From the NCBI RefSeq assembly GCF_003288845.1, contig NZ_NHYN01000010.1:1-61403 (forward strand): a stretch of DNA of 61,403 bases, read 5' to 3'. The notes beneath the pieces are model-generated. The model did no database searches. It was not told the DNA's origin and worked only from the letters and a program-made list of their open reading frames with translations. Position numbers and translations under genes: made by a program. Each line of letters starts with the position of its first letter. The first letter of the stretch is position 1. This document shows positions 48,713 to 57,231 of this stretch, piece by piece. Source of the DNA: Helicobacter monodelphidis. GTDB taxonomy: Bacteria > Campylobacterota > Campylobacteria > Campylobacterales > Helicobacteraceae.

Positions 48713-49733
48713 CACGTACCTTTCTAATTTTATAAGTGAGTTCACCACTTAATAAAGCCCCACAGCTTAGACAGCGCTCAAAACGCAAAGGGTAACTTCC
48801 TTTGCATTCTTCGCAACGATAGGAGAATTCCAAATCCCCCTTTACTCCCCCTAAAATTTGCAGAGAACGTAATACTTCTAGCTCAAAAATGTAGCAGTGA
48901 TTTTGTATTTGCATAAAACCCTTTGCAGCACAAACATCTTTAAGAATAAGATTATTTGTTTGCTCGGCTCGGCTTAATAGTTCATCTTTGGGGAGATTCC
49001 ATAGTAAATCCAATAATTCTTCACTCCTTTTTTGCGTTAAATACGCTTCCCAAAACCAATCTCTTTGTAAGGCTTGAAGTTTTTCTAAAACGAATGTCCA
49101 CAGACGCGAATCTGATTCTAGCCAGTAAAAAATTTCTTTTTTTTGTGGCTGATTTTGCTGAAAAATTTTTTTCAAATTCAAGTACCCTCGATTTAATCGT
49201 TCGCTTTTTTCAGGAAGTCCTAACTCTTGCAAACATGAAAGGGCGTCCAAAGCTTCATCATAAAGCCCCAATGCTTCATAAGAACGCATTAACAAGGAAA
49301 GAGCCTCCGGATTTCTAGGATTATTTTTCAAAACTTCAAGCAAAATTTTTTTGGAACGTTCTAAAAAACCAGCATAATAATAAACCTCACCTAAAGAATA
49401 AAGAAAATTTAAGCGACTAGAGGATTCTAAATCACATTCTAAAATTGCCATATAAAGTTTGATAGATCGTTCATAATCACCAATACGAAAATAAGTTTCT
49501 GCTAAGAATCGTAACGCAGGGAGTGATTCTCCGAGTTTCAGTAAAGTTTCTCTAGCAATTTCATCAACGCTAACGCTTTCAAAAAGTCTTGAAAAATCTT
49601 TTAAAGAATCTTCTTGTTTTTTGCGTGTGTGTAAATTCCAGAAATAGGTTGCAAGAACAATAAAGGCAATAATTGCAATTAAAATGGCAACACCAAACAA
49701 AGGATCTCTGAAAAATTTAAAGAGCTCGCCCAT
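48687..49733 (-). CDS. TPR protein with N-terminal anchor and C-terminal zinc ribbon (LapB-like)
   Basis: This 348-residue protein has one membrane helix near residues 9-30 (FGVAILIAIIAFIVLATYFW), then TPR-like helical pairs (ALRFLAETYFRIGDYERSIK, EALSLLMRSYEALGLYDEAL) and near the end a rubredoxin-like CEECKGSYPLRFERCLSCGA. This layout is that of LapB/YciM, which in gamma-proteobacteria connects FtsH to LpxC breakdown to balance lipopolysaccharide. Whether it does so here is inference. ATG 49733 follows GGAGGAAAAC; a TTG 6 codons earlier is possible. Confidence 0.75.
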   Translation of the reverse strand: MGELFKFFRDPLFGVAILIAIIAFIVLATYFWNLHTRKKQEDSLKDFSRLFESVSVDEIARETLLKLGESLPALRFLAETYFRIGDYERSIKLYMAILECDLESSSRLNFLYSLGEVYYYAGFLERSKKILLEVLKNNPRNPEALSLLMRSYEALGLYDEALDALSCLQELGLPEKSERLNRGYLNLKKIFQQNQPQKKEIFYWLESDSRLWTFVLEKLQALQRDWFWEAYLTQKRSEELLDLLWNLPKDELLSRAEQTNNLILKDVCAAKGFMQIQNHCYIFELEVLRSLQILGGVKGDLEFSYRCEECKGSYPLRFERCLSCGALLSGELTYKIRKVRDENGLSFL

Positions 49734-49821
49734 TCCTTTGTTTTCCTCCAAGTCTTTAGTTTTTTCATTCTGAAATTGTATTTTATCTCAAAAATCAATA
49801 AAAAGCCCTTAATTAATTTGT

Positions 49822-49827
49822 TATAAT
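49822..49827 (+). promoter_or_regulatory. -10 element suggesting leaderless dnaG mRNA
   Basis: TATAAT lies 7 bases before the ATG of dnaG at 49835, and no ribosome site precedes that ATG. A start of transcription 6-8 bases below the -10 would begin at or next to the ATG itself. Confidence 0.5.
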
Positions 49828-49834
49828 GTGATTT

Positions 49835-51487
49835 ATGATTAAACTAGAATCCATAGAAGAGCTTAATAGAATTGTTGATATTACTGATATTATCGGTCTG
49901 CATTTGGAATTGATAAAAAGCGGTTCACATTATAAGGCTATTTGCCCTTTTCATGATGAAAAAACACCTAGCTTAGTAATTACACCGATAAAAAATTTAT
50001 ATTATTGTTTCGGTTGTGGTGCACATGGAAATGTTTTTCATTTTTTAATGGAGTATGAGAAGTTAACTTTTCAAGAAGCTGTTGAAAAAGTGGCTAGATT
50101 CTACCATTTTTCCTTGCAATATACACAACAGAGAAATCCAGTTTTAAAGAGCGACTATTTAGAGAGAATGACATTTTTTTTTATGCAATGTTTACAAAAT
50201 AGTCCAAAAGTTTTGGAGTATGTTGAAAATCGTTATATTGCGCAGAGTTCTCAAGAGCGATTTATGTTGGGGTATGCTCCGTCAGCTTCCGAAATTATGC
50301 AATTTATCTATAAAGAAAATATACCTGTAGCTGAATTGTTTAAGTTGGGTTTTTTAGGGGAAGATAAGGGTCGATTTTATCCGCGTTTTGTGCAACGTTT
50401 AATATTTCCTATCACCTCTTCAAGGGGTGAAATTGTTGGTTTTGGTGGGCGCCGTTTGCAGGAGGAGGGGCAAATTGCAAAATATATCAATTCTCCCCAA
50501 ACTCCTTTATTTAATAAATCCAAACTTTTATATGCTTACTCTGTTGCCAGGGAGGCAATTTTACAAAAAAAACGCGTGATTGTTACTGAAGGCTATATTG
50601 ATGTAATTTTACTTCACCAAGCAGGATTTAATAATGCAGTAGCTACTTTAGGAACATCTTTAACAAAGGAGCATTTGCCTTTACTTTCTCGCGGAGAGCC
50701 ACGTATTCTTCTTGCGTATGATGGAGATAAAGCAGGAAGGGCAGCGGCATTTAGAGCTGCAAAATTATTAACCCATAAAGATGGTGGCGTAGTTTTGTTT
50801 AAAGATGGTGTTGATCCTGCAGATATGGTTGCACAAAAACGTATAGAGGAGATAAAAAGTATCTTAGAAAATTTTACGCCATTTATTTTGTTTTTAATGC
50901 AAGAGATTCTTGCTTCTCATAACTTGAAAAATCCCATAGAAAAGCGAAAAGCACTTGAAGAATGTGAAGAAATTTTAAGGGATCTTCCGCCTATTTTACA
51001 AGAAGAATATAGCCTTTTCTTAAGTCATACTTTACAGATTCCACAACGAGCGATTCGTCTAAAGAATAATAAAAAACGGGTGAAAGCTATCCATTTAAGT
51101 GAACCTAAAGATCCTGTATTAGCCAACATTTTAAAGATGATTATCCAAGACATTGCTTTGCTTGATAGTTTGCTAGAATATGTTGATACGCCTGTATTTC
51201 AAGGCTATGAAGAGGAATTTGAACTTCTTAAGCAAAATAATTTAGAGGCAGCACCGATTCTTAAAATTATGCTTGATGAACAAATTGTGGGTATGGATAA
51301 AGCTAATCTTAAAAAACAAGTTTGTATGATTTTAGATAGGTATTATCGTAAGCAATTAGTAGAGGTTGCACATCAAAAAACACTTTCTTCTGAGCGACGA
51401 TCATTTTTGCTTGACAAGATACGATTAAAATTACAAGAATTACAGAAAGGAGAACTCCCCCAATATGAAAGCTTTAGCACTTTTTAG
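49835..51487 (+). CDS. dnaG: DNA primase
   Basis: A 550-residue primase. The zinc-binding domain holds CPFHDEKTPSLVI and YYCFGCGAHGNVFHF (residues about 37-70). The TOPRIM core has RVIVTEGYIDVILLHQAG near residue 247 and RILLAYDGDKAGRAAA near residue 290. The helical C-terminal part binds the helicase. It makes RNA primers for the replication fork. The -10 box sits so close that the mRNA may be leaderless. Its end overlaps the PP-loop gene by 23 bases. Confidence 0.96.
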   Translation: MIKLESIEELNRIVDITDIIGLHLELIKSGSHYKAICPFHDEKTPSLVITPIKNLYYCFGCGAHGNVFHFLMEYEKLTFQEAVEKVARFYHFSLQYTQQRNPVLKSDYLERMTFFFMQCLQNSPKVLEYVENRYIAQSSQERFMLGYAPSASEIMQFIYKENIPVAELFKLGFLGEDKGRFYPRFVQRLIFPITSSRGEIVGFGGRRLQEEGQIAKYINSPQTPLFNKSKLLYAYSVAREAILQKKRVIVTEGYIDVILLHQAGFNNAVATLGTSLTKEHLPLLSRGEPRILLAYDGDKAGRAAAFRAAKLLTHKDGGVVLFKDGVDPADMVAQKRIEEIKSILENFTPFILFLMQEILASHNLKNPIEKRKALEECEEILRDLPPILQEEYSLFLSHTLQIPQRAIRLKNNKKRVKAIHLSEPKDPVLANILKMIIQDIALLDSLLEYVDTPVFQGYEEEFELLKQNNLEAAPILKIMLDEQIVGMDKANLKKQVCMILDRYYRKQLVEVAHQKTLSSERRSFLLDKIRLKLQELQKGELPQYESFSTF

Positions 51488-52454
51488 CGGTGGTTTGGAT
51501 AGTTTATTGGCAATGAAACTCATCAAAGATCAAGGGATTAAGGTTGTTGCATTAAATTTTAATATTGGTTTTGGGGCAAAAAAAGATAAGCGAGAATTTT
51601 TAGAGAATGCTACAAAGCAGATTGATGTTGAATTGCGTTTAATAGACATTCGTGAGCAATTTTTCGATGAAATACTTTTTAATCCGAAATATGGTTACGG
51701 AAAATATTTTAACCCCTGCATTGATTGCCATGCAAATATGTTTCGTCAAGCTTTTTCTTTACTTGAAGAAGAGGGTGCAAGTTTTGTGATTAGCGGTGAA
51801 GTTTTGGGACAACGTCCTAAAAGCCAACGCAAGGAGGCACTATTTCAAGTTAATCATCTTGTAGGCGATAAAATAGGTATTGATGAAGGCTTGATTTTAC
51901 GCCCAATGTGTGCGAAACTTTTGCCAATGAGTACACCTGAAAAAATGGGTTGGGTAGATAGAGAAAAATTACTTGATATTAGTGGAAGAGGACGCGAAAG
52001 ACAACTTAAAATGGTGCAAGATTTGGGATTAAAGTATTATGAGAAACCCGGTGGTGGGTGTTTGCTGACTGATATTAGTGTTGCTAAAAGATTAAAGGAC
52101 ATTACTGCAAGGCGAAAAGCTGTTAGAGGCGATCGTGAGATTTCTTTATATGGGCGTTATTTTATTTTGCCTGATGGTGGTCGTTGTGTGATTTCACGCA
52201 ATGAAGAAGAGAATCAAAAATTAAATATTGAGCATGAGAAAATGCAACAAATCAGAATTAAAGAAGAATCTTGGCTTGGTCCTGTTGGGCTTGTTGATTC
52301 TGAATCTTCAATGAGGGATAAGGGGTTGGCTGCTTCTTTAATGCTACTTTATGGTAAAAGTCAATTGCGTGAATATCCTCTCCAGATTGGAGAGGCAAAT
52401 TTTTTTGTCGTTCCTTTTGACTCTAAACAAAAAGCACAAGAAATGATGATTTAA
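51465..52454 (+). CDS. PP-loop ATPase (argininosuccinate synthase/tRNA thiolation type)
   Basis: The protein is 329 residues. The PP-loop is ALFSGGLDSLLAM near residue 4. YFNPCIDCHANMF near residue 80 gives a CxxC, and PGGGCLLTD near residue 195 another cysteine, a layout found in tRNA-thiolating enzymes related to ThiI/MnmA. I cannot say which base is modified. It overlaps dnaG and is probably translated from the same message, as in H. pylori where a related gene follows dnaG. It could be a sulfur-insertion enzyme for another substrate. Confidence 0.8.
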   Translation: MKALALFSGGLDSLLAMKLIKDQGIKVVALNFNIGFGAKKDKREFLENATKQIDVELRLIDIREQFFDEILFNPKYGYGKYFNPCIDCHANMFRQAFSLLEEEGASFVISGEVLGQRPKSQRKEALFQVNHLVGDKIGIDEGLILRPMCAKLLPMSTPEKMGWVDREKLLDISGRGRERQLKMVQDLGLKYYEKPGGGCLLTDISVAKRLKDITARRKAVRGDREISLYGRYFILPDGGRCVISRNEEENQKLNIEHEKMQQIRIKEESWLGPVGLVDSESSMRDKGLAASLMLLYGKSQLREYPLQIGEANFFVVPFDSKQKAQEMMI

Positions 52455-52475
52455 GTTTTTTTGTGAGAATTATGC

Positions 52476-52481
52476 TATAAT
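52476..52481 (+). promoter_or_regulatory. -10 element of the RNase P RNA gene
   Basis: TATAAT after ATGC, 7 bases before the first paired base of the RNA at 52489. The position fits the expected start of the mature transcript. Confidence 0.65.
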
Positions 52482-52488
52482 CATTAAG

Positions 52489-52805
52489 GAGGTGTAGCAG
52501 AGGGTTGCTTGCTAAAACAAGAGGAAAGTCCGAGCTGCATTGAGATAAGGTTCTATTTAACGAATAGCTATCGTAAGATAAGGGAAAGTGCCACAGAAAA
52601 TAAACCGCTTGAAAAAGTAAGGGTGAAACGGCGGTGTAAGAGACCACCGGATTCTTAGCAATAAGAATCGCTAGGTAAACCCAACCTGCAGCAAGAAGGA
52701 ATTGGTAAAAATCTCAAGTAAAATGCCTTCGCGTGAGCGTTATTGTGAAATAATCGCCAAGATAAATGACCCTTTAATACAGAACTCGGCTTATAGCTAC
52801 ACCTC
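52489..52805 (+). ncRNA. rnpB: RNase P RNA
   Basis: The catalytic RNA of RNase P, which trims the 5' end of tRNA precursors. The 5' end GAGGTGTAGC pairs with the 3' end GCTACACCTC (52796-52805) as helix P1. Conserved blocks follow in order: GAGGAAAGTCC, GTGCCACAGAAA, GGGTGAAACGGCG, AAGAGACCACCGG, AAACCCAACCT and near the end ACAGAACTCGGCTTAT. The length of about 317 bases is usual for a bacterial type A RNA. Confidence 0.95.
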
Positions 52806-52849
52806 TTCTTTCAGGAATCCTATAGTAACCGAATTCAAGGATATACATT

Positions 52850-53887
52850 ATGAAAAAGATGCTTGTTTTGGCGTTAGTGATTTTGGGTGCAAATGTTCTA
52901 TTTGCGAAAACACCTACTCTTGTAATCACAACTCCCGTTGAAGATGGGAATCTAGCACAGGGAAGATATTTTGTTGGTTCATTGTATTTTGAAGAACGTT
53001 CTAATCTTGCTTCCGAAGTCTCTGGAGTGATAGAGACAATCTATGTAAAGGAAGGAGAACGCGTTAAGCAAGGGCAGAAATTAGCATTATTGAATAGTGA
53101 TTTATTAGATTTACAGATTCAATCTCAAGAGGCTTTATTAAGGCAATCTAAGGCATTATTAGATAAAACAGCTAAGGATTTTGAGAGATTTAATAAACTT
53201 TATAAAAGTAATTCTATTTCTTTTAAAGAATATGAAAATGCGTTATTCGATTTACGTGCTCAACGTGGGAGTGCTGATGCGATTGAAGCAGATTTAAAAA
53301 AATTAAAAAAAGAAAGAGATAAGAAAGAATTAAAATCGCCTTATGATGGTGTGATTCTTTCTCAATCATTAAAACGCGGTGAATGGGTAAATGTGGGTGC
53401 TTCATTATTTAGTATCGCCAAGTTAAGTCCTTTGGAAGCAACATTTGAAGTGCCTTTTGATGTTTTGCGTTCTTTGAAAGTTGGACAAAAAATTGAAGTC
53501 CTTATTGCTTCTAAACAATACAATGCTTCCATTGCAGCATTAATTCCACTAGGAGATGCAAAAGCTAGAACTTTTCCGATTAAATTAGCGATTGAAGATC
53601 CTTATGGGGAATTAATTGAGGGCTTAGAGGTGCGTGCAAAGCTCTTTAAAAAAGGTTTAGAAAGCGGACTTTTAGTGCCAAGAGATGCAATTCTTCCTAG
53701 TAACAATGGGAATATTATTTTTGTTGTACGAGAATCTAAAGCTGTTCAGGTGGATATTGAAGTGCAACAGTATAGCAGTAACCTTGCCCTTGTTCGTTCC
53801 AAAAAAGCAGGTTTTTTAAAGGTGGGCGAGAAGGTAATTACAAAAGGGCATGAACGTTTAAAAAATGGAGATGAAATAAAAGAATAG
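52850..53887 (+). CDS. Efflux-type periplasmic adaptor (membrane fusion protein)
   Basis: This 345-residue protein has a signal peptide (MKKMLVLALVILGANVLFA). The lipoyl half-motif SNLASEVSGVIETIYVKEGE is near residue 52. A coiled-coil hairpin follows (about residues 85-150), then the second lipoyl half-motif KSPYDGVILSQSLKRGEWV near residue 165 and a beta-barrel ending RAKLFKKGLESGLLVPRDAI. Adaptors of the RND type join an inner-membrane pump to an outer-membrane channel. No pump or TolC-like gene follows; the next gene is on the other strand and abuts. So it is an orphan, or its partner is elsewhere. Confidence 0.88.
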   Translation: MKKMLVLALVILGANVLFAKTPTLVITTPVEDGNLAQGRYFVGSLYFEERSNLASEVSGVIETIYVKEGERVKQGQKLALLNSDLLDLQIQSQEALLRQSKALLDKTAKDFERFNKLYKSNSISFKEYENALFDLRAQRGSADAIEADLKKLKKERDKKELKSPYDGVILSQSLKRGEWVNVGASLFSIAKLSPLEATFEVPFDVLRSLKVGQKIEVLIASKQYNASIAALIPLGDAKARTFPIKLAIEDPYGELIEGLEVRAKLFKKGLESGLLVPRDAILPSNNGNIIFVVRESKAVQVDIEVQQYSSNLALVRSKKAGFLKVGEKVITKGHERLKNGDEIKE

Positions 53888-54502
53888 TCAATAGCTCAGA
53901 GTGAGTGCATCAATTTGTTCCCAACTTAGATTCTGGGATTTTTGAATGCTTAAAATATGTGCGATAGAGCGCGTGAACATATCTGTTTCGATGTTTACGC
54001 GTCGATGAATGCGGTATGTATGAAAAATGCTTTCTTTGAAGGTGATTGGAATAATGCTTAGGCGAAAAATATCTCCTCTAACTTCGTTAATGGTAAGGCT
54101 AATGCCATCAATCCCAACACTTCCTTTAGGCACAAGTAGGTGTAGAATCTCCTTTGGTGCTTGAATGTAAAAATCAACACTAATTGTGTGTTCGACGATA
54201 TTTGCGATAATACCTGTAGAATCAATATGCCCTTGTAAAAAATGCCCATCAATTTTATCACCCAATCGCATAGCAGGTTCTAAGTGGACTTGTTTGCATA
54301 AATTTTCTGTTGCAATGCACTTTTGTGTCTCTTCGCTGACTTCTACAACAAATTCGTGGTGATGAATCTCTACAACGCTAAGACAAGCTCCATTAACGGC
54401 AATACTTTCACCAATTTCTGGAGTTAGTGAAGAGTGAATGCGTAAATAGGGTGGTGTATAGGAGACAACCTTTCCTATATTTTTAATCAATCCATTAAAC
54501 AT
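53888..54502 (-). CDS. ribE: Riboflavin synthase alpha chain
   Basis: A 204-residue protein. Two similar lumazine-binding barrels start MFNGLIKNIGKVVSYTPP and, near residue 95, HFLQGHIDSTGIIANIVEHT. GESIAVNGACLSVVEIHH and GSVGIDGISLTINEVRGD repeat the same pattern in each half. It turns two lumazines into riboflavin. It is last of the leftward block ydjM-like, cdsA, dxr, ribE. Confidence 0.94.
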   Translation of the reverse strand: MFNGLIKNIGKVVSYTPPYLRIHSSLTPEIGESIAVNGACLSVVEIHHHEFVVEVSEETQKCIATENLCKQVHLEPAMRLGDKIDGHFLQGHIDSTGIIANIVEHTISVDFYIQAPKEILHLLVPKGSVGIDGISLTINEVRGDIFRLSIIPITFKESIFHTYRIHRRVNIETDMFTRSIAHILSIQKSQNLSWEQIDALTLSY

Positions 54503-54513
54503 AATTGCACCTT

Positions 54514-55623
54514 TTAAGAAGAATAAGATAAAAAAGTACGCACTTCGGAATCAAGATATTCTATTTCATCAAATGTGAGTGCACCATCAGGGAAATGCTG
54601 GATAGCTCTTTGTATGTAGGATTCTATTTCACCAAAACAAATTTGGTGGTTTAAGAATTTTTCTACTGCCACCTCATTTGCAGCATTCACAACCACGCCC
54701 AAAGAAGGCTTTTTTAAAAGTGTATCTTTAAGTGACCATAATGGATAACGTTGGATGTCGATTTCTTCAAATTTAAAAGCATTTAGTGAACAGAGATTGA
54801 TTGGCTTAAATAATTCTTTGGCTTGATTGCAAGGGGTTTGTAAAGCTTTTTTTCCAAGCATTGCATAGGCGATGGGTAGACGCATATCGTTTTTTGCAAT
54901 ATGAGCAGTGAAACTCCCATCATAAAAACCAACAAGGGCATGAACAATAGAATTTCTTTCAATGAAAGCATGGATATGAGATGTTTTGAATAACCAAAAA
55001 GCTTCCAAAACTTCAAAAATTTTATTCATCATCGTGGCACTATCAATCGTAATTTTTTTACCCATTGCCCAATTTGGGTGTTTAAGAGCTTCCTTTGCAT
55101 TTTGTGAGTGGAGATATTCAATGGGCGTATCGCGCAACGCACCACCGCTTGCAGTGAGGATTAATTCTCGAAAGGGTTGGTTGTGTTGCAGATAGTAGAG
55201 ACTGAAATGTTCGCTATCTACGGGAATAATCCGACTCACATCTACCCATTGACCACCGATAACTAAAGATTCTTTATTTGCTAACGCTAAGGTTTTACCC
55301 ATTTCTAAAATTTTTAATGTGGGTTTAAGTCCAGCAAATCCGACAATTGCATTAAGTGCAAGTGGAGAGTGCGTATGTTCTAATGCACGCAAAAGCCCGG
55401 ATTCACCACTATCAAAATATTCAACATTTTTGTGTTGGGATTGGAGCGCAGGAATATGGGTAGAATCTTTAATGACGACAATGCGTGGCTGAAATTGTTT
55501 GATTTGTTGAGAAAGTAGGGTAATGTTACTACCTGCACTAAGCATTTCAATTTGAATGCCAAATTCTTGAGCGATATGAAGTGCATTAACGCCAATTGAG
55601 CCCGTAGAGCCTAGAATAATCAT
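54514..55623 (-). CDS. dxr: 1-deoxy-D-xylulose 5-phosphate reductoisomerase
   Basis: A 369-residue enzyme. The NADPH-binding start is MIILGSTGSIGVNALHIA, LALANKESLVIGG is near residue 115, and the metal-binding VDSEHFSLYYLQ is near residue 137. NAANEVAVEKFL near residue 318 is the C-terminal marker. It performs the first committed step of the MEP pathway, whose later enzyme IspDF is encoded at 34.5 kb. Its start overlaps the cdsA end by 4 bases. Confidence 0.96.
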   Translation of the reverse strand: MIILGSTGSIGVNALHIAQEFGIQIEMLSAGSNITLLSQQIKQFQPRIVVIKDSTHIPALQSQHKNVEYFDSGESGLLRALEHTHSPLALNAIVGFAGLKPTLKILEMGKTLALANKESLVIGGQWVDVSRIIPVDSEHFSLYYLQHNQPFRELILTASGGALRDTPIEYLHSQNAKEALKHPNWAMGKKITIDSATMMNKIFEVLEAFWLFKTSHIHAFIERNSIVHALVGFYDGSFTAHIAKNDMRLPIAYAMLGKKALQTPCNQAKELFKPINLCSLNAFKFEEIDIQRYPLWSLKDTLLKKPSLGVVVNAANEVAVEKFLNHQICFGEIESYIQRAIQHFPDGALTFDEIEYLDSEVRTFLSYSS

Positions 55624-56411
55624 AGAAAATTCCTAATTAGTAACATTGGATAAAGAATGATAACCGCAAATAAGTATCCATCAATACGATCTAAAATTCC
55701 ACCATGACCGGGCAGAATGCTACCGCTATCTTTTAGATCTGCACAACGTTTAAGATAGCTCTCATATAAATCTCCAAAGACAGATGCAATTGAACTTACA
55801 AATGCAACAAAAAAACTAAACATAGCAGGAAAAAATCCAAAAAGTATACCACAAATTCCGCCAATAATTGTCGCACAACTAACACCAATTAGAACGCCCT
55901 CTAATGTCTTTTTTGGGGATGTCGGGCAAAAGGGTCGAACACCAAACAATCTTCCGCCAAAATAGGCGAATGTATCCGTAATGGCAACAATGATGAGTAA
56001 TAAAATTAGGGCATTAATTCCAAAATCCACATAAAGCGTAAGGAATGCAATGCAAGGAATTGTTGGATAAACAAGAGGTAAGATGAAGGCTGATTCACCA
56101 AGTTTTGTATAAGCTTGAAAACTGCTAAGAATAAGCATCGCAATAAAGACAACCCATGTCGATAAGAGTGCAGAGTAAGGAACAAGCAAAGTACCAAACC
56201 AAATCACAATTCCTAAACTAAGAAGTAATGGGGTTGGGAGAGTAGGATAGAGATTGGACATTTCCTTTAATGCTAATAAATAAACAATCCCTAAAAATAA
56301 CCACATAATCCAAAAATGATGAAAAATTCCCACAATTGTAATGAGTGCTAAAAGAACACCCGCTGTATAAAGACGCGCGGGTTCAATTTGTTTAAGTTTC
56401 TGCCAAACCAT
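55620..56411 (-). CDS. cdsA: Phosphatidate cytidylyltransferase
   Basis: A 263-residue integral membrane protein with about eight spans. The CDP-alcohol signature closes the protein: SYLKRCADLKDSGSILPGHG followed by GILDRIDGYLFA, with the expected K-D...GHGG..DR.D. It makes CDP-diacylglycerol, the precursor of all phospholipids, and so feeds the step that PgpA performs later. It is between a YdjM-like gene and dxr, the usual order. Confidence 0.95.
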   Translation of the reverse strand: MVWQKLKQIEPARLYTAGVLLALITIVGIFHHFWIMWLFLGIVYLLALKEMSNLYPTLPTPLLLSLGIVIWFGTLLVPYSALLSTWVVFIAMLILSSFQAYTKLGESAFILPLVYPTIPCIAFLTLYVDFGINALILLLIIVAITDTFAYFGGRLFGVRPFCPTSPKKTLEGVLIGVSCATIIGGICGILFGFFPAMFSFFVAFVSSIASVFGDLYESYLKRCADLKDSGSILPGHGGILDRIDGYLFAVIILYPMLLIRNFL

Positions 56412-56413
56412 AA

Positions 56414-56998
56414 TTAACCTCCTACTATTTGCATAAATTTATTCAGATTGATATGTTGAATCCATGAAATATCAAATCCTGCAAAATCAGCACTACATAA
56501 TAAAAAAATTGCTAGACAAATCACACCAATCATTTTATCTGTTATACTTCCGGTTACAAAGCGAAGAGGTTTTGGGAGCAACCCTATATTTCTGCTGTGC
56601 AAGGGTAGATAGATAGGGCAACCACTTTTTGTAAGCATATCTCCAGCAATATGTAAGTAAGAACCTATAACGATGCCTAGCAAGGGCAACATATCAAAAT
56701 GCAATGCGAGGAATAGCGGGTAAAGAATAACGCCTATCACTAATGGAAATAAAAGCGTATGTGTTGCACCACGATGGCCAAAAATCTTGTGAATTAAGTG
56801 CGAGATAAAAAGGGTTTGTCGTCCAATTTTTGATTGTGGTTCATCAATATCGGGCAATAAAGATCCAATTGCAACGCCGCCAAGCAATAAAATGAGTTCC
56901 TTTGAATCAAAAAAGGTAATGTTGGCTATTTTTGTGGTGATAAAAATAGGAACGCTGACAACACAAAGTGCGAAAGAAATATGTGTTTTTGCAACCAA
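56414..56998 (-). CDS. YdjM/LexA-regulated membrane-bound hydrolase family protein (DUF457)
   Basis: The product has 194 residues and four or five membrane segments. The conserved metal-binding pattern is visible: THISFALCV, SLLPDIDEPQSKIGRQ near residue 45, FGHRGATHTLLFPLV near residue 73 and GSYLHIAGDMLTKSGCPIYL near residue 130. These proteins are annotated as metal-dependent hydrolases; the substrate is unknown. The start is TTG at 56998, with AAAGGA 6 bases upstream; no ATG is available. Confidence 0.8.
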   Translation of the reverse strand: MVAKTHISFALCVVSVPIFITTKIANITFFDSKELILLLGGVAIGSLLPDIDEPQSKIGRQTLFISHLIHKIFGHRGATHTLLFPLVIGVILYPLFLALHFDMLPLLGIVIGSYLHIAGDMLTKSGCPIYLPLHSRNIGLLPKPLRFVTGSITDKMIGVICLAIFLLCSADFAGFDISWIQHINLNKFMQIVGG

Positions 56999-57152
56999 TG
57001 ATAGTCCTTTCTTTCTGTAATGAAAATTTGTATATTATAGCCACTTGTTGCTATTATCTGTTTTAATATATAGATAAGTTATTGAATTTTTGATTGTTTG
57101 TGTTAAATATTTTGGAATTCACAGTGCTTGAATCTATCAAATATCTTTAAAT

Positions 57153-57171
57153 AATAATTGTTCTTATTATT
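57153..57171. promoter_or_regulatory. Fur-box-like palindrome upstream of DUF2325 gene
   Basis: AATAAT TGTTCTT ATTATT is a 19-base imperfect palindrome with the same size and end pattern as classic Fur boxes (12 of 19 positions agree with the E. coli consensus by hand count). It overlaps the upstream edge of the -35 box at 57170. Iron control of the DUF2325 gene is inferred. Confidence 0.45.
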
Positions 57172-57198
57172 GACATTTATTTAAAAATATCCTATAAT
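57170..57198 (+). promoter_or_regulatory. Full-consensus promoter of the DUF2325 gene
   Basis: TTGACA (57170-57175), a 17-base spacer and TATAAT (57193-57198) match the textbook sigma-70 consensus exactly. This is rare in Helicobacter, where -35 boxes are usually absent. AAGGAG precedes the ATG at 57232. Confidence 0.85.
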
Positions 57199-57220
57199 TC
57201 CTAATAGATATTTTTAAATA
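57178..57220. promoter_or_regulatory. 14-bp perfect inverted repeat (operator candidate) in the DUF2325 promoter
   Basis: TATTTAAAAATATC (57178-57191) lies between the -35 and -10 boxes. Its exact reverse complement GATATTTTTAAATA (57207-57220) lies just below the start of transcription. A third, 12-of-14 copy is at 57140-57153. The arms flank the -10, so binding would cover the promoter. The binding protein is unknown. Confidence 0.6.
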
Positions 57221-57231
57221 AGGAGAATGTA

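Noticed and set aside
52702-52941. Open frame of 79 codons across the end of the RNase P RNA and the adaptor start
   Set aside because: It lies inside rnpB and out of frame with the adaptor signal peptide; the codons come from conserved RNA blocks.
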